Below the pieces are notes generated by a model. That model saw nothing but the letters and a program-made list of their open reading frames with translations, ran no database searches and was not told the DNA's origin. A stretch of DNA of 64,000 bases, taken from assembly GCA_051201585.1 (NCBI GenBank), contig CP179198.1, positions 806,001-870,000 of the forward strand, written 5' to 3'. Positions 53,863 to 62,053 of this stretch are shown one piece after another (position 1 is the stretch's first letter; the number at the start of each line of letters is the position of its first letter). The stretch comes from UBA868 sp016776875. Its GTDB lineage: Bacteria; Pseudomonadota; Gammaproteobacteria; Arenicellales; UBA868. A program made the position numbers and the translations under genes.

Positions 53863-54333
53863 TCAGCTGGAAAGCGCTGTCAGAGTCTTCTGTACGGACT
53901 CTGCGTGTCCTTTTGCAGAAACCCGCCGCCAGTGTTTTGCCACCTTGCCTTTTGGGTCGATTAGCACCGTCGACCGTATGACGCCTTCGGTGATTTTTCC
54001 ATACATGTTTTTCTCTCCCCAAGCGTCGTAACGACTCATCATTTTGTGGCTGGGGTCAGATAATAAACTGATACTCAATTTGTATTTGTTAATGAATTTT
54101 TGATGTGATTCGACCGAATCTGGACTGCAACCGAGGACGGTGGCGCCTAGCTTTTCAAATTGTTTTAGATCGCGGGTGAAATCCTTGGCCTCAATTGTGC
54201 AACCGGGCGTATCATCTTTCGGATAGAAGTACAGCACTACCCATTTTCCAGCGAAATCTGACAACCTTACTTTTTGGTTTTTTTCATTTTCTAGCGTGAA
54301 TGCGGGAGCCTTTTTTCCTTCTTCAATCGGCAT
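53863..54333 (-). CDS. bcp: Thioredoxin-dependent thiol peroxidase (Bcp/PrxQ)
   Basis: The 156-residue peroxiredoxin has the catalytic motif FYPKDDTPGCTIEAKDF, with peroxidatic cysteine near residue 46. It lacks the resolving Cys five residues on, because Ile-Glu-Ala-Lys replaces the CxxxxC pattern, so it is probably a 1-Cys or atypical form. It detoxifies hydroperoxides in the cytoplasm. It diverges from znuA. Confidence 0.9.
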   Translation of the reverse strand: MPIEEGKKAPAFTLENEKNQKVRLSDFAGKWVVLYFYPKDDTPGCTIEAKDFTRDLKQFEKLGATVLGCSPDSVESHQKFINKYKLSISLLSDPSHKMMSRYDAWGEKNMYGKITEGVIRSTVLIDPKGKVAKHWRRVSAKGHAESVQKTLTALSS

Positions 54334-54452
54334 GTGTATTTCTCCTTAATTTCTGCGGACGATGGCCGAGATTCAATCATGACCAGGTTAGTTTTTCTTC
54401 ACATGTGGATGAAATGAAAAAGTCTTCAAATAATGCAGCGTGGGTCAACGAC

Positions 54453-54471
54453 AATGTTATAATATAACATT
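54453..54471 (+). promoter_or_regulatory. Zur box upstream of znuA
   Basis: AATGTTATAATATAACATT is a perfect 19-base palindrome around a central A and matches the proteobacterial Zur consensus (GATATGTTATAATATAACATATC, core positions). It lies 37 bases before the znuA ATG in the bcp-znuA divergent gap. A zur gene is in the same operon, so zinc-loaded Zur very likely represses the operon here. Confidence 0.9.
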
Positions 54472-54507
54472 AACTTCGCTTCGCTTTTGACTTGAACGAG
54501 CATATCA

Positions 54508-55623
54508 ATGAAACAAAAAAAACTTAGAACGCTTTCTCACCTTTTACTACCCTTGATGTTATTCAGTGGTTCAGCGAACGCAGACGGACCGCGGGTTGTT
54601 GCTGATATTGCACCGATTCATTCGCTTGTTTCCATGGTAATGGATGGGGTTGGTCAGCCGCAACTACTGGTTCCGCAAAATATTTCTCCACACCATTATT
54701 CGATGCGACCCTCTGAGGCCGAAGCCCTACAGGAGGCGCAACTGGTCGTTTTTGTGGGTCACGATATGTCTCCTTGGTTAGAGCCCGTTCTTGAAACACT
54801 TGCAGCATCCGCAAGCGCGCTGGATCTGTCGAACGTGGATAACGTAATGCAGTTGAGCTATCGGGAAGGACCGATCTTCGCCGACCATGACGAAGCAGGA
54901 CACGATGACCACGACAGTCACGATGATCATGACGAAGCAGGACACGATGACCACGACAGTCACGATGACCATGACGAAGCAGGACACGATGACCACGACA
55001 GTCACGATGATCATGACGAAGCAGGACACGATGACCACGACAGTCACGATGATCATGACGAAGCAGGACACGATGACCACGAGGATCATGCACATCACGA
55101 TCATGGTGGAATCGATCCTCATATGTGGCTTGACCCGATAAATGCCAAGCTTTGGCTTTATGCAATTGCCGCTGAATTAATTCGAATTGATCCGGAAAAT
55201 AAAGATCGATACAACGAAAACGCGAGGTCTTCAAGTCGAGCGATTACGCTTGCGATGGCGCAAGCAGAAGATCATCTTGCGTCGGACAACGGTAACGGAT
55301 TTCTTGTCTATCACGACGCTTATCAATATTTTGAGAAACGTTTTAATCGAGACGCGGTGGGGACTATTTCCGCGGGTGATGCCTCGAAACCGAGCGCTAA
55401 AAGACTGAGTGAATTGAAAGCTTTATTTGGGGCTCAAGGGATAAGTTGTGTGCTGACAGAGCCGCAACACTCATCCAAAATCGTTGATAGCGTCTTCGGG
55501 GGCTTCAAACCTACGATTGGTGTCGTGGACCCGATTGGAATAGACCTCGAGTTGGGTTCGACCTTGTATCCACAATTACTTGAAAATATCGCTCTGAGCA
55601 TTGCACAATGTGTAAATCCCTAA
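54508..55623 (+). CDS. znuA: Zinc ABC transporter periplasmic binding protein
   Basis: The 371-residue cluster A-I binding protein has a signal peptide (MKQKKLRTLSHLLLPLMLFS, cleaved near ANADG). Zinc-site histidines lie in SPHHYSMRPSEA, GIDPHMWLDPINAK and LVYHDAYQYFE, with a final DPIG aspartate. Between residues about 125 and 205 it has a very long His/Asp loop made of 14-residue repeats (HDEAGHDDHDSHDD) encoded by a 42-bp tandem array. ZnuA His-rich loops act as metal sponges. This one is unusually long and regular. It is first in znuA-zur-znuC-znuB behind a Zur box. Confidence 0.94.
   Translation: MKQKKLRTLSHLLLPLMLFSGSANADGPRVVADIAPIHSLVSMVMDGVGQPQLLVPQNISPHHYSMRPSEAEALQEAQLVVFVGHDMSPWLEPVLETLAASASALDLSNVDNVMQLSYREGPIFADHDEAGHDDHDSHDDHDEAGHDDHDSHDDHDEAGHDDHDSHDDHDEAGHDDHDSHDDHDEAGHDDHEDHAHHDHGGIDPHMWLDPINAKLWLYAIAAELIRIDPENKDRYNENARSSSRAITLAMAQAEDHLASDNGNGFLVYHDAYQYFEKRFNRDAVGTISAGDASKPSAKRLSELKALFGAQGISCVLTEPQHSSKIVDSVFGGFKPTIGVVDPIGIDLELGSTLYPQLLENIALSIAQCVNP
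54886..55082 (+). repeat. 42-bp tandem repeat array within znuA
   Basis: Four full 42-bp units begin at 54886, 54928, 54970 and 55012, and a partial fifth begins at 55054. Each encodes HDEAGHDDHDSHDD. Among the full units I see only one silent T/C difference (the last aspartate codon of the second unit), which indicates recent expansion and a likely length-variable locus. Confidence 0.95.
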
Positions 55624-55639
55624 TCATGCCGGCTTAAAT

Positions 55640-56149
55640 ATGAAATCCAAAAAAGATGAGATAGGGTCTTTGGCAGTGACTTTCCGTGAGCACGATCACG
55701 GAAAGTGCGCGAGCTCATTGATGGCTGCTGCACATAGCCTTTGCACTGCGCGAGCAGTGCGATTGACGCCGGTGCGTGAGAAAGTGCTTGAGTTATTACT
55801 AAAATCACACGCACCGCTCGGTGCTTATGACATTTTGGCAGAGCTCGCGGCTTCGGGGTTTCGGGCGCAACCACCTGTGGCCTACCGAGCCCTTGATTTT
55901 CTTGTTGAAAATGGATTGGCCCATCGTATTGAAAAAATAAATGCATTTGTGGCTTGTAGTCAGCCACACGAGAAACATTCGCCTATCTTTATGATTTGTA
56001 ATGAGTGCGAGCAAGTAGCAGAGACTTCGATAAAGCCTCAAGGTAGCTCACTTGATCGCACGGCCCGTGCGATCGGATTTGATATCCAGCATACGGTGGT
56101 AGAGGTAGAGGGGTTGTGTGCTGCGTGTCGTGAGCGAGCACCGTTGTGA
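55640..56149 (+). CDS. zur: Zinc uptake regulator Zur (Fur family)
   Basis: The 169-residue Fur-family repressor has a winged helix (LTPVREKVLELLLKSHAPLGAYDILAEL, then AQPPVAYRALDFLVENGLAHRIEKINAFVAC) and a structural zinc pair (CNEC, with C-terminal CAAC). The N-terminus includes HDHGKCAS, as in Zur proteins. Context decides for Zur over Fur. It lies inside the operon it should control, so it is likely autoregulated. Its stop overlaps the znuC GTG (GTGA). Confidence 0.92.
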   Translation: MKSKKDEIGSLAVTFREHDHGKCASSLMAAAHSLCTARAVRLTPVREKVLELLLKSHAPLGAYDILAELAASGFRAQPPVAYRALDFLVENGLAHRIEKINAFVACSQPHEKHSPIFMICNECEQVAETSIKPQGSSLDRTARAIGFDIQHTVVEVEGLCAACRERAPL

Positions 56150-56886
56150 GCCTTATTCAGACCCAAGGCGTTGGCGTACGCGTTGGATCGCGACGAATTC
56201 TGGGTGGTGTTGATCTTTCGATCCGGAGACGTGAAATTGTTACTGTTGTCGGACCCAATGGTTCGGGAAAGACCACGTTGCTGAAGATTTTAATCGGTGC
56301 GCAAGCGCCATCAGAGGGTGTCGTGGTCCGCGAAGCGGGTCTAAAAATTGGCTACGTGCCACAAAGACTTGCTATTGATCAGGCCATGCCGCTGACGGTT
56401 TCCCGATGGCTCAGTTTATCCGGATCTAACGATGGGGAAAAACACTCCAAGGCCGCGGATCAGGTTGGGATAACCGATTTGCTGGGACAACAGATGGCGT
56501 CCCTTTCAGGTGGAGAGTTTCAGAGAGCGTTGTTAGCCCACGCACTATTAGTTCAACCGGATCTGTTGGTGCTGGATGAGCCAACTCAGGGCCTTGATCA
56601 GCCGGCAGTCGCCTCTTTCTACCGCCTGATTGAAGAAGTCCGTGAGAATCTTGATTGCGCCGTACTCATGGTCAGCCATGATCTGCACGTGGTGATGCGG
56701 TCGTCTGATCACGTGATTTGTTTAAATGGGCATGTTTGTTGTCAGGGCACTCCTACGCGGGTTTCTGCTGCGCCAGAGTATCAAGCGTTGTTCGGGCAGG
56801 ATACCGAGGAAGCTTTAGCGTTGTATCGGCATGAGCATGATCATCGACATGATCAAGTAGGGGATCGCGAAAGTGATATTGGATGA
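56146..56886 (+). CDS. znuC: Zinc ABC transporter ATPase
   Basis: The 246-residue ATPase carries Walker A GPNGSGKTT, signature LSGGEFQRALLAHALL, Walker B LLVLDEPTQGLDQP and the H-loop VSHDLHVVM. It has a His-rich C-terminus (YRHEHDHRHDQ), common in ZnuC. The start is GTG 56146, coupled to zur. Its end overlaps znuB by 14 bases. Confidence 0.92.
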   Translation: MSLIQTQGVGVRVGSRRILGGVDLSIRRREIVTVVGPNGSGKTTLLKILIGAQAPSEGVVVREAGLKIGYVPQRLAIDQAMPLTVSRWLSLSGSNDGEKHSKAADQVGITDLLGQQMASLSGGEFQRALLAHALLVQPDLLVLDEPTQGLDQPAVASFYRLIEEVRENLDCAVLMVSHDLHVVMRSSDHVICLNGHVCCQGTPTRVSAAPEYQALFGQDTEEALALYRHEHDHRHDQVGDRESDIG

Positions 56887-57676
56887 TTTTATTTGGCGTT
56901 CGGCCCTTGCGGGTATCGCTCTCGCTTTAGCTTCGGGACCGCTTGGTTGTTTTGTGGTCTGGCGCCGGATGGCATATTTTGGGGATGCTACAGCGCACGC
57001 CGCAATTTTAGGAGTTGCCTTATCGCTTGCTTTCTCAATCTCTATTTTCATTGGGGTGATGGTGGCTGCGCTCGCGATGGCTTTCATGATTCTTTCTCTT
57101 TCTGGAAGAATGTTTGCTGTCGACACGCTCCTGGGCGTGGCAGCGCATGGCGCGTTAGCGCTTGGACTGGTAGCAATTACCTTTATCCCCGGGGTTCGGG
57201 TAGATTTAAGTGCGTATCTTTTTGGAGACATTCTTGCCGTCGGTAGGGTCGATCTGCTCGTCATTTGTATGGGATCGGCGCTCGTTTTACTGGTGCTTTG
57301 GTTGCGGTGGGAGAGACTGCTGTTGTTAACTTTGAACGTCGATCTTGCGGCTGCTCGGGGGATTGATACTCGACGTGAGGCCATGATTCTGATGGTCATC
57401 TTGGCCGTTCTGGTTGCGGTGGCGATCAAGATTGTGGGCGCCCTGCTGATCACCGCCATGCTGATTATTCCTGCCGCCGCTGCCCGACCGATTTCCCGCA
57501 CTCCTGAGTGGATGGCTGGGGTAGCCGCAACGGCGGCGGTGATCGGAGTCGTTGGCGGACTTTCTGCCTCTTTCTATTGGGATACGCCGACCGGCCCCAG
57601 CATCGTCGTTGCGGCTTCGGTTTTGTTTGCCGCCGCTACGCTCTTGACCATCCGAAGACCGAAACCAAGGCATTGA
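56873..57676 (+). CDS. znuB: Zinc ABC transporter permease
   Basis: The 267-residue ABC-3 family permease has about eight membrane segments. Typical parts are FIWRSALAGIALALASGPLGCFVVWRRMAYFGDATAHAAILG and AVAIKIVGALLITAMLIIPAAAARP. It starts with GTG 56873 inside znuC. Its stop overlaps the TTG of pgl. Confidence 0.92.
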   Translation: MILDDFIWRSALAGIALALASGPLGCFVVWRRMAYFGDATAHAAILGVALSLAFSISIFIGVMVAALAMAFMILSLSGRMFAVDTLLGVAAHGALALGLVAITFIPGVRVDLSAYLFGDILAVGRVDLLVICMGSALVLLVLWLRWERLLLLTLNVDLAAARGIDTRREAMILMVILAVLVAVAIKIVGALLITAMLIIPAAAARPISRTPEWMAGVAATAAVIGVVGGLSASFYWDTPTGPSIVVAASVLFAAATLLTIRRPKPRH

Positions 57677-58362
57677 TTGAGACTTTCCAAATACGGGAGT
57701 TCAATAATAAGCAGACTGCTGTGTGGGCAGCCGCAGAATCTATTATCACCAGTCTAAGCAGGACACTTTCGGTAAAAGGGCAGGCAACTTTGGGAGTATG
57801 TGGTGGTAGCAGCGCTGAGTTAATCTTTCCAATACTATCCGAGGCGCCCATTTCCTGGTCAGTAGTCCGCGTTGTTCTTGTTGATGATCGATGGGTGTCG
57901 CTAGAGAGTGAGCACAGCAACGAGTCTTTGGTTCGAAAAAAACTGTTGCAGAATCGCGCTGCAGATGCGGAATTATTTTCACTTAAAACGCATCATAGTC
58001 ATCCGCAAGATGCGTTAACTTTTATTGATGATCAGCTTGAAACGCTACAGTTTCCGGTGGATACACTCTTGGTGAGCATGGGGCTAGATGGTCATATTGC
58101 GTCGCTCTTTCCGGGCGGCGTGGAAAATCAGGAGGCCGAGTTGCGGGTGGTGGCGTCAACTGCTCCGGTTGCGCCCTTTGAACGAATAAGCTTGAGCCCC
58201 TGCGTAATTCGCGAATCCCGCCATATCGTGTTGTCCGTGTTGGGGGCAGAAAAGCGCGATATTTTTGATCAAGCGGCTCAGCCCGGTCCCGAAAGTCAAT
58301 TCCCAGTACGACACGCTTTGTTTTCGCCGGACGCTGAATGCGACGTATTTTTATCGGCCTGA
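57673..58362 (+). CDS. pgl: 6-phosphogluconolactonase
   Basis: The 229-residue DevB/SOL-type lactonase has LGVCGGSSAELIFPIL near the N-terminus, the catalytic region VVLVDDRWVSLESEHSNESLV and the motif LVSMGLDGHIASLFPG. It hydrolyses 6-phosphogluconolactone in the pentose phosphate or Entner-Doudoroff route. The open frame begins at 57508 within znuB, but TTG 57673 (TTGA with the znuB stop) gives the normal length. Neither zwf nor edd is nearby, so its position behind zinc uptake genes is odd. Confidence 0.88.
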   Translation: MIETFQIREFNNKQTAVWAAAESIITSLSRTLSVKGQATLGVCGGSSAELIFPILSEAPISWSVVRVVLVDDRWVSLESEHSNESLVRKKLLQNRAADAELFSLKTHHSHPQDALTFIDDQLETLQFPVDTLLVSMGLDGHIASLFPGGVENQEAELRVVASTAPVAPFERISLSPCVIRESRHIVLSVLGAEKRDIFDQAAQPGPESQFPVRHALFSPDAECDVFLSA

Positions 58363-58428
58363 AATATTGGTTTTGTTGTCGATAATTCTTTGTCGATTTT
58401 TTTCTGGGTTTAGAAGTAATATTTGGAC

Positions 58429-60085
58429 ATGAAAAAAGTCGATACCTTTTTTGATCGTTCTGCAGATAATTTTGATGATATGGGCGCATCTTTTGCCTGG
58501 AAAATTCCTGCCCATTTCAATCTAGCGGAAGCGGTATGCGGGCGTCATAAGAGAGTCTCGAAACAAGTTGCTCTTTTCTGTGAAAATGATCAAGGAGAGT
58601 CCGCACGTTATACATTCGGCGATCTCGAAAAGCTCTCGAACCGACTGGCAAATGTGCTAATCAGTTTGGGATTAAAACGCGGCGACAGGGTGGCGATTTT
58701 ATTGCCGCAGAGAGTGGAAACCGGGATTGCCCATCTTGCGGCGTGGAAAGTGGGCGCATTGTCGTTACCACTCTCAATACTCTTTGGATCAGAAGCCCTT
58801 CGTTATCGACTGGAGGATAGTGGTGCCCGTTTTGTGATTACAACGAAAGAGGCATCGGAGGTCCTACAGCAAGCTGTCCCTGATCTACCTAATCTTGAAA
58901 CGATTATTAATTGCGACGATCCTGTATCGGGATTCTGGGCGTTAATCGACAGGGCATCCGATCAGTTTAGCCCGGTTGTCACTCAGGCTAACGATCCGGC
59001 GCTTGTGATTTATACGTCCGGGACAACGGGGCCACCAAAAGGCGCCGTGTTAGCGCATCGGTGTCTTCTCGGTAATTTAACCGGATTTGAACTTTCACAG
59101 AATTTTTTCCCGCAGCCCGATGACCTCATGTGGACGCCAGCTGACTGGGCGTGGACCGGTGGACTGCTTGATGGTTTGATGCCGTCCTGGTTTTATGGAC
59201 GCCCGGTGCTGGGGTTTGATGGTGGAAAATTCGATCCCGAAAGGGCGTGCCATCTCGTAAATAATTATCAGGTCAAAAACGCGTTTATCCCGCCAACTGC
59301 ATTAAAGATGTTCCGCCAAGTTTCCCATAAATTGATCAAAAGTCTCGATCTTCGGAGCATCATGTCAGCAGGAGAATCGATGGGGGCCCATATTTATCAG
59401 TGGGCTGAGGAGGAATTGGGTGTCAAAGTGAACGAGATGTGGGGTCAAACAGAATTCAACTATCTCGTTGGAAATTGTTCAAGCATTATGACGGTCAAGC
59501 CTGGTGCTATGGGTAAGCCTTACCCCGGGCATCGTGTTGAGCCGGTGGACGAGAAAGGAAATGTGTTAGCCGATGGCGAGATAGGAGAACTATGCGCTTG
59601 GCGAGATGACCCTGTGATGTTTTTGGGCTACTGGAATCGTGAGCAGGCCACTCGGGATAAATTTATTGGCCCATGGTGGTCGACGGGCGACATTGGCTAT
59701 CGCGATTCGGATGGATATCTTTGGTTCATGGGTCGAAAAGATGATGTGATTTCGAGTGCGGGCCATAGAATTGGCCCCGGTGAGATAGAAGATTGCCTCT
59801 TGAAAAATCCTGCAGTTTCTCAAGCGGCGGTGGTCGGTATACCTGATGAACTGCGAGGCGAAATAATAAAAGCCTTTGTCGTGCTGGCCCCAGGGCATCA
59901 GTCATCGGAAGCTTTTGAAAAAAGAAATGCAGAATCAAGTTCGCCGTGAGCGGTCCGAGTATGAGTATCCCCGGGAAATCGAGTTTCTCGCACAGTTACC
60001 TATGACCACGACGGGCAAGATTCGCCGGGTAGAGTTGCGTGACCGTGACCAAAAGCGCAGACAATCATTAGCCGATCAGGGTTAG
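58429..60085 (+). pseudogene. AMP-forming acyl-CoA synthetase (medium-chain/acetyl-type), frame broken near C-terminus
   Basis: The first frame (ATG 58429 to 59949) has the P-loop VIYTSGTTGPPKGAVLAH, A5 MWGQTEFNYLVG and A7 WWSTGDIGYRDSDGYLWFMGRKDDV, then AGHRIGPGEIEDCL. The remaining C-terminus is one base off. It contains VRRERSEYEYPREIEFLAQLPMT and the catalytic-lysine motif TTTGKIRRVELRDRD. Removing one T at GGAAGCTTTTGAAA (59913-59916) joins SSEA to LKKEMQNQV and gives 551 residues, a codon multiple. The family (ACSM-like) activates short or medium acids. The break is probably a sequence error. It ends three bases into the HIT gene stop. Confidence 0.87.
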
Positions 60086-60438
60086 GATGGCAGTTTTAGC
60101 ATGGGTCCAAGCGGGCGGCCACCCAACAGGTGCATGTGTAAATGAAAAACCTCTTGATTTGCATGCTGCCCGCAATTTATCAGAAGCCGGTAGCCATCAG
60201 TATCAACCCCCTCGGATTTGGCGATCTGATGAGCCACTATAAATAGATGTCCAAGGGTCGCCTCGTCTTCGGTGGTGACATCGTTCACCGTTGGGATGAT
60301 TTTGTTAGGCACGATCAGAATATGAGTCGGCGCTTGAGGATTGATGTCCCTAAAAGCCGTGACTTGGTCGTCTTGAAAAACAATATCGGCAGGAAGTTCC
60401 CGCCTAACAATCTTGCTAAATAACGTATCTTCGGGCAT
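60082..60438 (-). CDS. hinT: HIT-family nucleotide hydrolase (HinT)
   Basis: The 118-residue protein has FSKIVRRELPADIVFQDDQVTAFRDINPQAPTHILIVP and the histidine triad VFHLHMHLLGGRPLGPM. HinT-type enzymes hydrolyse purine nucleoside phosphoramidates and acyl-adenylates. It is convergent with the acyl-CoA synthetase, their stop codons overlapping within TTAG. Confidence 0.93.
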   Translation of the reverse strand: MPEDTLFSKIVRRELPADIVFQDDQVTAFRDINPQAPTHILIVPNKIIPTVNDVTTEDEATLGHLFIVAHQIAKSEGVDTDGYRLLINCGQHANQEVFHLHMHLLGGRPLGPMLKLPS

Positions 60439-60602
60439 TTTTGACTCGCAGTGATTGAGGTAAAAATTTAAATATCGGCAAACTCGAGGCGCATCGAGTG
60501 ATCAAATTAGCCTTGACATGAATCGACGCGGTAAAATTCAGGACAACTTTTCCGTCGGCTCATCACTAAAGACATCGCCGACCTATTGATGGAGATGAGA
60601 CT

Positions 60603-61591
60603 ATGCCTTTCAAGGCGTTCAGAATACACCAACAAGAAAAAGGTGTCAGCACCGGTTTTGAAGATCTGGAGGTGGAAAACCTGACTGACGGCGATGTCGT
60701 CGTGCGGGTGGCCTACTCCGGTCTTAATTTTAAAGATGCACTTGCAGCAACAGGTGCAGCAAAAATTCTGAGAGCGCCGGAGTTAAACGGTGGTATTGAT
60801 TTTTCCGGTGTGGTGGAAAGCAGTGAAAGTCCAAATTTTAGGGTAGGGCAAAAGGTGCTCGTTTGTGGTTGCGGACTGTCCGAGACCCGTGATGGCGGAT
60901 TCTCTGAGGTCGCGCGAGTGCCGGGCGAGTGTGTGGTCAGCGTGCCAGACAGTCTGGATCTGCGAGAAGTGATGGCACTCGGAACAGCCGGCTTCACCGC
61001 TGCGATTGCAATGATTCGCCTGGAAGATAACGGACAGGACCCATCTCAGGGCCAGATTATTGTCACGGGTGCGACTGGCGGGGTTGGCAGTATTGTGATT
61101 GATATGTTGTCGGCAAAAGGGTTCGAAGTGGTAGCTTAACCGGGAAGTCCGATCAACATGAATATCTTCGTCAACTCGGTGCGTCAGATTTTATTGATCG
61201 GCATTCGGTCGAGATGGGTAGTCGACCGCTCGAGAAAGGCCTTTGGGGTGGGGCTGTCGACAATGTGGGCGGAGAAACTTTAGGATGGCTCACCCGAACG
61301 GTTCAGCCGTGGGGCAGCATTGCATCGATTGGAAACGCGAGTGGAATTAAACTCGAAACCACAGTCATGCCGTTTATTTTAAGAGGCGTGTCATTGCTTG
61401 GAATCAACTCAATTGAGATGCCTTCCAGCCTGCGGAACAAGGCATGGAAGCGTTTGAGCGAGGATTTGAAGCCTGCTCACTTGAACCTGATTGCGCCCCG
61501 AACAATTGATTTTGCGGATTTACCCAATGCCTTTGATGAGTATTTAACCGGGTCAGTAGTTGGTCGAACAGTGGTTAGGGTCGGCGGTTGA
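60603..61591 (+). pseudogene. acuI: AcuI/YhdH-type acryloyl-CoA reductase, frame broken once
   Basis: The medium-chain dehydrogenase/reductase family protein has LNFKDALAATG, ELNGGIDFSGVVESS and the NADPH motif VTGATGGVGSIVIDML in the first frame. That frame stops at 61139 after FEVVA. The rest (TGKSDQHEYLRQLGASDFIDRH, AVDNVGGETLGWL, MPFILRGVSLLGINSIEMP) follows one base short. Adding one base at GTAGCTTAACC (61131-61141) gives VVALTGKS, as in AcuI/YhdH, and 329 residues. This is the only break of deletion type. AcuI reduces acryloyl-CoA to propionyl-CoA, which Pcc/Mce could consume. The acryloyl-CoA role here is inferred. Confidence 0.84.
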
Positions 61592-62049
61592 ATCGTTCAA
61601 CAAAGGCTTCAGGCTTGAATGTCGGGCGCACGGAATTTTTTTATTGGCAGTCGATTAGTACCCGCTGGGGAGATAACGACATATATGGACATGTCAATAA
61701 TGCCGTTTATTTTACCTATATCGATAGCGTTGTTAACCAGTTCCTGATCGAAAATAGACTGATTGATATTCAAAACGGTGACCTTATCGGCCTTGTCGTG
61801 TCATCGCAATGCCAGTTTTTTGCGCCCCTAAATTATCCTGGACAGGTAGACTGCGGATTGAGAGTTGACCGAATCGGAAATTCCAGCGTGACGTACTCGG
61901 TAGGCTTATTTGCAAGCGATAATGATGAGGCAGTAGCGATTGGCGGGTTTACGCATGTTTATGTGAAGCGTAATGATCGTCGACCTTGTGCTTTACCTGA
62001 TCGGTTGAGATCGGCATTGGAAAAACTACTTTGGATTGAAGGTCGTTAA
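61588..62049 (+). CDS. Acyl-CoA thioesterase, 4-hydroxybenzoyl-CoA thioesterase-like
   Basis: The 153-residue hotdog protein has the catalytic aspartate motif TRWGDNDIYGHVNNAVYFTYID of the 4HBT family. It should hydrolyse a short or aromatic acyl-CoA. The TTG start (61588) overlaps the acuI stop (TTGA), so the two are coupled. Confidence 0.88.
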   Translation: MNRSTKASGLNVGRTEFFYWQSISTRWGDNDIYGHVNNAVYFTYIDSVVNQFLIENRLIDIQNGDLIGLVVSSQCQFFAPLNYPGQVDCGLRVDRIGNSSVTYSVGLFASDNDEAVAIGGFTHVYVKRNDRRPCALPDRLRSALEKLLWIEGR

Positions 62050-62053
62050 TAGT

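Noticed and set aside
54886..55082. Regularly spaced repeats that might suggest a CRISPR array
   Set aside because: The units are contiguous with no spacers, stay in frame and encode the His/Asp loop of ZnuA.
54563..55234. Long open frame on the minus strand opposite znuA, and similar minus-strand frames there
   Set aside because: They arise from the repetitive, low-complexity znuA codons read in reverse and have no start signals or family resemblance.
11109..61591. Programmed ribosomal frameshifting as the cause of the frame breaks
   Set aside because: There is no shared slippery heptamer with a downstream stop and structure, the affected genes are unrelated, and one break has the opposite sign.
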